Source: Lunularia cruciata
Lineage: Eukaryota > Streptophyta > Marchantiopsida > Lunulariales > Lunulariaceae
Direction of reading: 5' to 3'
Assembly: GCA_948567375.1 (NCBI GenBank)
Contig: OX419756.1
Span: 54,662,552-54,726,551 of the forward strand
DNA length: 64,000 bases
A program made the translations under genes and the position numbers. Below, one piece after another: positions 60,101 to 64,000 of this stretch; the first letter of the stretch is position 1, and the number at the start of each line of letters is the position of its first letter. The notes under the pieces were generated by a model, which searched no databases, was not told where the DNA came from, and saw only the letters and a list, made by a program, of their open reading frames with translations.

Positions 60101-61169
60101 TCTTAAGTAGCCGAGCTAACAAAGGTCGTCCATGGCTTCTTGTTTCTGGTTTCAGGTTCGGGAGCTGCTACCCTTCTTTCTGGATAACTTTCAAGATAGT
60201 GACGTTCCCACTCTTCTTTCGGCCTCTTTAGCGCTGAAGGAAGGCAAATCTGTTCGTGCTGAGGACATTCTAAATCAATATGCCATTAAGCATCCCAAGA
60301 ACTCCACTGCTGCATATTTAGCGTGTGCGCAGGTCGCCGCAAGTTCAGGAAACTTTGCACGAGCTGCGGATTCTCTTGAGAAAATTGTGGACTTGCAACA
60401 TAAGCTGGGTATGGTGGCTACGCTTGTTGCCTTAAGGGAGCGAGCTGGGGACCTGAAGGCAGCAGAAGCTGTTCTAGATGCAGCTGTGGAATGGTGGGAT
60501 AACCACATGTGTGATGACCCCGCAGTTATTGAACACTTGATACAAGAAGCAGCAGCTTTCAAGCTAAAGCACAATAAGTTGCAAGACGCTGCCAAGTTGT
60601 TCCAGCGTCTAACCAAGAGTTCATCGAGCGTGGTCCGAGCAGAGGCCTTGAATGGACTAGTTTGCAGCACTGCTTATGCCGATCCAGCACAGGCTGAGAG
60701 TTATGAGCAAAAGCTGCCCCCGTTGCCAGGCTTAAAGAATGTAGATATCGACTCATTGGAAAGAGCGGCGCCTGCTATTTCCACGAAAAGAGGGCGAGGT
60801 TTAGAGGATAGTCAAGTTAAGACAGGTGACGAAAAGAACGAGAAGGTCAGACCAAAGAAGAAGCGCAAGCGAAAACCTCTGTATCCCAAGAATTTTGATC
60901 CTGCGAAACCAGGACCGCCTCCAGATCCTGAGAGGTGGCTTCCAAAGCGTGAGAGGTCGACCTTTCGACAGAAGAAGAATAACAAGAGAGCTGTACCGAT
61001 CAGAGGAGCCCAGGGAGCTGCTGCAAGTGTTCCGACTCACATCACAGCTTCTGGGGCTACGCGATCTGGTCATGCTGCCCCGGTCGCTAATGCTGCCAAA
61101 ACTGCCCCCGAACCACCAAAGCCAACATCCGGGAGCAATCAGAAAAACAAGAAGAAGGGTCGTAGGTAG
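57158..61169 (+). CDS. SRP72: Signal recognition particle 72 kDa subunit, 6 exons, complete
   Basis: Exons 57158-57362, 57466-57596, 57988-58349, 59424-59520, 59758-60045 and 60156-61169. GT-AG junctions and phases agree, and the sum is 2097 nt (698 aa), close to plant SRP72 length as I recall it. An Ala/Gly-rich start (MAPKVKGKTKPAGQAGAKSG) precedes tetratricopeptide helices over about residues 45-550 (for example AYCLYKRNRLQEALAAL and NLAFNAACALTEKGDYAKAE). The RNA-binding tail at about 572-630 has KKKRKRKPLYPKNFDPAKPG and DPERWLPKRERS, and a basic end follows. SRP72 pairs with SRP68 on the 7SL RNA and is needed to target ribosomes with signal peptides to the ER. The ATG at 57158 was chosen over an upstream in-frame TTG at 57125. 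Intron 3 (58350-59423) carries a tandem duplication. The gene converges on the SirB1-domain gene. Confidence 0.96.
58645..58908 (+). repeat. 132-bp tandem duplication in SRP72 intron 3
   Basis: AGAGTAAAAAAGCAATCATC starts at 58645 and a near copy at 58777. The units share GGTGTAGTTCAGGGTT and the CTTTACCTT..GACCTTCTC end, and differ at several sites. Confidence 0.85.
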
Positions 61170-61931
61170 AGACTTATATGCTGCTTGTTATTTACGTCAT
61201 CAAAGCACCGATATTTGTACTTTGAATGATGCGGATCCGAGAAGGCTTGTCCAACAATTTTTGTTCCACGACGACAACTAATTGATTGAGGCAGGGTGAT
61301 GATTTTTGGGAGATGGACTGAACGGGCATTCTTAAGCCTGTCTGGAAGAGATGGCCAATTCTATTTCTCTGTTCTTCCCACTTCTGGCTCGTCGGTTATG
61401 GTGCGTTGATCCTTGTCGCAAAAGTTGGGTTAGATTGGAAGTCGAGTGCAAGGCAATTCTCTAAAGCTTATCCTGCGATTGTTGAACGTCATTCGGTCTG
61501 TCATGTGCGTGGCTTACTTTCGGTAAAAATAATTTTGAATCTATCGACAGCAGGATGCCTTCTTTCCATCGCCAGATCTCGAGACAAGAATGTGTGCTCA
61601 ACGAATTTGGCGTACTAGAGGTGAAAGGTTGTGAAGCCAAATGTCACGGACATATGGAAGTAGTCACAGTACTCGTAGCCCACGACTTGAGGATCTTAAA
61701 CGAATATACAATCAAAAGTGTGCTTCAGTAACTCCCCAAGATGAAAGTAGAATCTCTCGTCAGGCGGGTGCGACAAAACACTCGTTTTCCATAATATTTC
61801 CGAGAAAATATTATAATCTCATGTCTGTAGTCTGCCATTAAGGTCAGGTGAAGAGGAGATCTCTCATTTTGATACACAAATTGTTACACTCAAGAATCTT
61901 CACAATTATTTACAGACGTGAGTCACAAATC
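61170..61931. other. Convergent intergenic region between SRP72 and SirB1-domain gene
   Basis: It must hold both 3' UTRs. Short plus-strand frames (61406-61618 and 61641-61841) show no recognisable feature. I see nothing else. Confidence 0.45.
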
Positions 61932-64000
61932 TCACCACGGCTCAGGGGGTGAGGCAATGGGTTGCGGGGGTTGTGAGTCACTATCCCAGGACTTTTCCGC
62001 TAGGATAAGGCTCAGTCTATCCAATAACTGTTTCAATGCAACGGATTCCTTCGCTTCCGTTGAACCCTGAAGTGTAGTCGCTGAAGCCTGCAAACACACC
62101 ATTATTATCTGTAAGAACCTGAATACAACCTCCTGGGAGATACAAACTAAACGCAACAACTGAAGTATAAATTACTTACGAAATTGCCAAATGTGTACCT
62201 CTGAGTTTGAAAAGGAGTTGAGGTATTGAAAGGCCTGCTCATATAAGCCACAGTGAAAGAGCAACACCCCGTAGTCACGGTGCTCTCTCCTGTCGATCCC
62301 AAGTATGACGAGTCGTTCTGAAGCTGGAAGCGAACCAATTACAGAGCTTGAAATAAGTACACTGCATACATACGGCCTCTCTTAGCATATAAAACTTTGA
62401 TTTTCGCAGTTTTGTAATACTGTGTTGTACATAGAGCAACCCTCCAACTTGAAGGTTCAGTTACAAATTCTAAAAGTAGAGTCAACTACTCCGCAGTTTC
62501 GAATCACATAAAAGCTGTTCAAGAAAGGAGTAAGTGACTGAAGTTGCATTTCAGCCCTGGTGATAACATAACTTCTTCGTAACGAATGGAAAATGTAAAA
62601 ACAATCATACCAGCTAAAGCGCAACGTAGGTCTCCGAAAGCAGTGCTGGTCCAGATGCCCCGTTGCAGCCGATACTGTGCTGCTCTAGCTCTTGCTACAT
62701 CTGATCCTCTGCATTTCAGATAGAAAATATAAGAAAACGGTATATGAAATGGTACAAAGATACCAGGGCCTGCGTCCAGTACGGCTGCGTTTCGCCCTGG
62801 AAAACGCAGTCATACTTGATGCGCATTTGAGCATATGGACTAAAAAATTGGAGATGGACATTTAGAGAATAACCTGCTTTTGGAAGGTGCAGTAAAGAGG
62901 CTCTCGAAGGGGCCATGTGAACTGCTGCCAGAGCTGACTGGGCCCAAACTAAAGGCTGCTGCAGCATCTAAGAAACCTCTTTCCTCACTCAAGCCATTTT
63001 CTGGTTTCCAGGGCCAATACAAAGACTTGAGGGATACCAAAACCTGCATAACAGGCATGAGTGAACTTTTGCAACTAAAACGAGCCATTGCAAATACATT
63101 CACAAGTAAAGGTAGGTCTCTTGAATTACGCTTACCTTTGACAAAACGACCTCTGATGTTAGTAGGGTTTGAGGCACGCCTCCTCGCACTTCAGCAGTGG
63201 GCTCATCCGAAGTGGAAGCCCCTTCCTTTTTCTTGATTAGTGCTCGTGGCCAACAACGATCATCTCCACTGCCTGGGAGCTGCAACTGAACAACAAATTC
63301 TACGGCCCCTTGCAGCTTTAATCTCTGAACAACCTCACTGTAAATAAGGCCAAGCATCACAGGAGTTCCCAGTCGCCTGGTCAGGACCTGTCAACATGTC
63401 ATATCACTGATAACAAGAGTGAGTTGCAACTAGAAAACTCAGAAGATGCCCGACTCCCAAATATCAGGTATAAATCGGTAATAACGTGCCATCAATACTC
63501 ACCCCATTAAGATAGAAGTCCCGTGGATCTCTACTGGTTTCTCTGCTGGTCCTTTGAAACCCCTGGCGAAGCCAAATCAGCTCCCCGGTAAGCAAAAGTA
63601 ATTCAAGAATTCTCGACATATGCATACCAGTGAACGAAGCACCATCTACACGCGCAATCTAGATTTACACAACTGTTGACGTATACACCTCATCAGCATA
63701 TACGTTGCAGTCTAATGCTTCCAGAATTGCAGAATGCAATCGACGCTTACAAAATTAAGTTATAGTACGTACCTTATAAACATAGAGGTAATAGTCCAAT
63801 GCTTCCAAAATTGCAGAGGGATTACGATCTTGGACCGGAAGATGGTGGCCAGCAAATTCATTTGCCATACTGTCTAGTCGTTCAAGGTACATATCAACTG
63901 GAAGAGGAACAGCTGAGTGAGACACTAGTGCGTCGTCCTCGGCCGCAATTTCTAGAACTGCTCTAGCTAAATTACCATTTTCCAAAACCTCATCCTCTCC
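61932..64000 (-). CDS. SirB1-type transglutaminase-like domain protein, 5' end outside window
   Basis: Exons on minus: beyond 64000 to 63773, 63658-63503, 63387-63136, 63043-62874, 62839-62756, 62708-62611, 62317-62199 and 62087-61932 (stop). Phases agree and 420 residues are visible. The SirB1 N-terminal-type core is RDPRDFYLNGVLTRRLGTPV then MLGLIYSEVVQRLKL (63550-63300). A C-terminal TPR-like helix pair reads EHRDYGVLLFHCGLYEQAFQ (about 62285-62225). This family is related to transglutaminase-like folds and its role in plants is not settled. The middle (63250-62880) is Ser-rich and variable. The donor at 62756 (GTACCA) was chosen because the nearer GTATCT at 62763 would put the next exon out of frame. 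A transit peptide, if any, lies outside the window. Confidence 0.85.

Noticed and set aside
60275-61281. Minus- and plus-strand ORFs overlapping the last SRP72 exon
   Set aside because: They are shadows of the 338-codon exon in other frames.
62880-63236. 118-aa plus-strand ORF
   Set aside because: It is antisense to two exons and an intron of the SirB1-domain gene.
1-64000. CRISPR array or bacterial operon
   Set aside because: No regularly spaced identical repeats with unique spacers, and the genes are intron-containing eukaryotic genes. The minisatellite has irregular spacing.

Overview
This is nuclear DNA from a plant, probably a non-seed land plant. The three recognisable single-copy genes are eukaryotic and plant-like, with many short GT-AG introns: IWS1, SRP72 and a SirB1-domain protein. 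The retroelements are plant chromoviruses primed by initiator tRNA-Met. The single 5S rRNA sequence resembles bryophyte 5S from memory. Placement in a moss, liverwort or hornwort is inference; no alignment was run.

Layout: 1-2318 is the end of a decayed Ty3/gypsy chromovirus (family 1) with its 3' LTR. 2319-3292 is a Copia-like relic. 4173-8753 (minus) is a complete 10-exon IWS1 gene. 9331-16160 is AT-rich decayed DNA holding a second Copia-like relic (11130-11940) and a solo LTR of family 2 (13035-13754). 16169-19190 is a gag-like relic split by another family 2 solo LTR. 19195-27130 is a GC-rich minisatellite split by a full-length family 2 chromovirus (20099-26697, target duplication GTTTG), and a lone 5S rRNA gene follows it. 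27480-28860 is the end of a gypsy pol that carries a PHD-finger motif.

28900-51450 is a nest of retroelements. Several fragments in both orientations belong to a third family (family 3) with an LTR-like end, an initiator-Met primer site and a coiled-coil protein that I do not recognise. These fragments are broken by a full-length family 1 element (29811-35246, duplication ATTGG), by a triple nest of solo LTRs (37646-39511) and by one more solo LTR (46240-46971). Seven family 2 LTR copies were delimited. Five are solo, and four of those five have perfect 5-bp target duplications.

51450-56440 is AT-rich and almost featureless. 56440-64000 is a gene island: SRP72 (57158-61169, plus, six exons) converges on a SirB1-domain gene (61932 to beyond 64000, minus, eight exons visible).

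The two gene islands keep CpG and intact frames. The element regions are full of CGA-to-TGA stops, as expected after long cytosine methylation. The most interesting points are the cluster of heat-shock-element-like motifs next to the TATA box in family 1 LTRs, the coiled-coil family 3, the PHD-finger pol tail, and the 5S/minisatellite block that looks like displaced rDNA spacer.
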